In this document: positions 22,423 to 22,970 of the stretch, one piece after another
Layout: each line of letters starts with the position of its first letter
Numbering within the stretch: the first letter of the stretch is position 1
Virus record (IMG/VR): IMGVR_UViG_3300048590_000223
Coordinates: 1-22,970 of that record
From: a virus
DNA length: 22,970 nucleotides
Reading direction: 5' to 3' (one strand)
Program-made: the position numbers and the translations under genes
The notes under the pieces: model-generated
What the model was told of the DNA's origin: nothing
What the model saw: only the letters and a program-made list of their open reading frames with translations
Database searches by the model: none

Positions 22423-22823
22423 GCGTCCTCCGCGAGGTGGGCGTCGATGCCATCAAGAAAGCGTCTCGCCTCTTTCCATGCCTGCCCGTCATCTGCCTTT
22501 AGCACGTCACGCAGATGCCCAACGGCTCGATCTCGTTGCGCCGCAAATACTTTGGCGTGCGCCGTCATCCGCTCGTTTTCGGCTTCTGCCTCAGCCAGTC
22601 GCGCCGATGCGTCCATGTGCAGACCAACCGCTTTCTCCATCATGTCCGTCATGTCCACCAGCGCCGCCTCCGCGTTCTCCGCACGCGCCACGATCAGGGC
22701 ACGCTCGGCCAGCAGTTCGTCCACGTAGTTCAGCAACGCCCGACGATCCAACAGCGCCTCGGTTAGGTTACCGGCACCGTCTGCGGCTGCATCGCGCTCC
22801 CTCATGGCGTCAAGGTCGATCAT
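22419..22823 (-). CDS. Hypothetical coiled protein (134 aa), minus strand
   Basis: A 134-residue, acidic, helical protein (ALLNYVDELLAERALIVARAENAEAAL, then EAENERMTAHAKVFAAQRDRAV). The text resembles small early-region phage proteins of the Ea type. Its ending FLDGIDAHLAEDA resembles the ending of the next gene upstream. A GAGG site lies about five bases before ATG. It overlaps both neighbours by ATGA. Confidence 0.75.
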   Translation of the reverse strand: MIDLDAMRERDAAADGAGNLTEALLDRRALLNYVDELLAERALIVARAENAEAALVDMTDMMEKAVGLHMDASARLAEAEAENERMTAHAKVFAAQRDRAVGHLRDVLKADDGQAWKEARRFLDGIDAHLAEDA

Positions 22824-22970
22824 GGCTGCCTCGCAAGGTGGGTGTCGATGCGGGACTCTAGGGCGAGGTCTTTATTCATCTGTTCGCAATGCTTCCGCGT
22901 ATGGAACTCGTCGCCGCGCTTCATTGCGGCTTCCCATGATCGCCGGTGCTTGCGGATGTGCGACTGTACG
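22820..22970 (-). CDS. Partial hypothetical protein cut by the window edge, minus strand
   Basis: An open frame continues from the edge to TGA at 22820-22822 (on the minus strand). Its last 49 residues are readable: VQSHIRKHRRSWEAAMKRGD, then EFHTRKHCEQMNKDLALESR and a tail ending IDTHLARQP. The stop overlaps the next start by ATGA. The tail IDTHLA resembles IDAHLA of the following gene. Start and function are outside the window. Confidence 0.7.
   Translation of the reverse strand, partial: VQSHIRKHRRSWEAAMKRGDEFHTRKHCEQMNKDLALESRIDTHLARQP

Overview
The window reads as the late (virion assembly and lysis) part of a tailed double-stranded DNA phage of a high-GC Gram-negative host. The evidence is a dense, mostly plus-strand gene train with ATGA, GTGA and TGATG overlaps; a scaffold / major capsid / decoration block; adaptor, nozzle-like and internal virion proteins in the podovirus order; and a lysis module with an i-spanin and a lipoprotein o-spanin, which only makes sense for a host with an outer membrane. 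Terminase, portal, replication genes, integrase, RNA genes and CRISPR arrays are not visible here. The host genus cannot be told from the sequence alone.

Layout. 1-6688: accessory virion and fibre genes. These are a partial beta-sandwich-like protein, a small virion protein, two related proteins with tryptophan-rich N-terminal repeats (1143-1856 and 6140-6688), a beta-helix tailspike-like protein, a LamG-like protein and a 549-residue repeat protein. An HNH homing endonuclease gene lies antisense among them (3903-4457). The stretch from about 1860 to 4560 is visibly less GC-rich than the rest and looks imported. 6688-9657: zinc-ribbon protein, scaffold, major capsid protein and decoration protein, ended by a clear intrinsic terminator (9667-9696). 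9706-18536: a DUF115-like/methyltransferase fusion, a helix-hairpin-helix-like protein, head-tail adaptor, nozzle-like protein, a GNAT acetyltransferase, and three internal (ejection) proteins. 18533-19758: a 45-aa membrane peptide on the minus strand, a tail fibre, and a PagL-like lipid A deacylase candidate with a TTG start. 19771-22081: a membrane/coiled-coil protein, endolysin, holin, two small proteins, i-spanin and o-spanin, with a small antisense gene between the two spanins. 22082-22970: a minus-strand operon of four short genes (the last cut by the window edge) that converges directly on the lysis module.

How it works together. The scaffold, capsid and decoration proteins build the head. 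Adaptor and nozzle-like proteins join the tail, internal proteins would be ejected into the host, and the beta-helix, LamG and fibre proteins would contact the surface. Holin, endolysin and the spanin pair open the inner membrane, wall and outer membrane. Three enzyme genes embedded in the structural train (DUF115-methyltransferase, GNAT, PagL-like) have no obvious assembly role and are the best candidates for host-surface or host-protein modification. The most unusual signals are the PagL-like protein, the DUF115-methyltransferase fusion behind a terminator, a peptide motif repeated at both ends of the scaffold and echoed in neighbouring virion genes, and several unlisted small genes in and around the lysis module.
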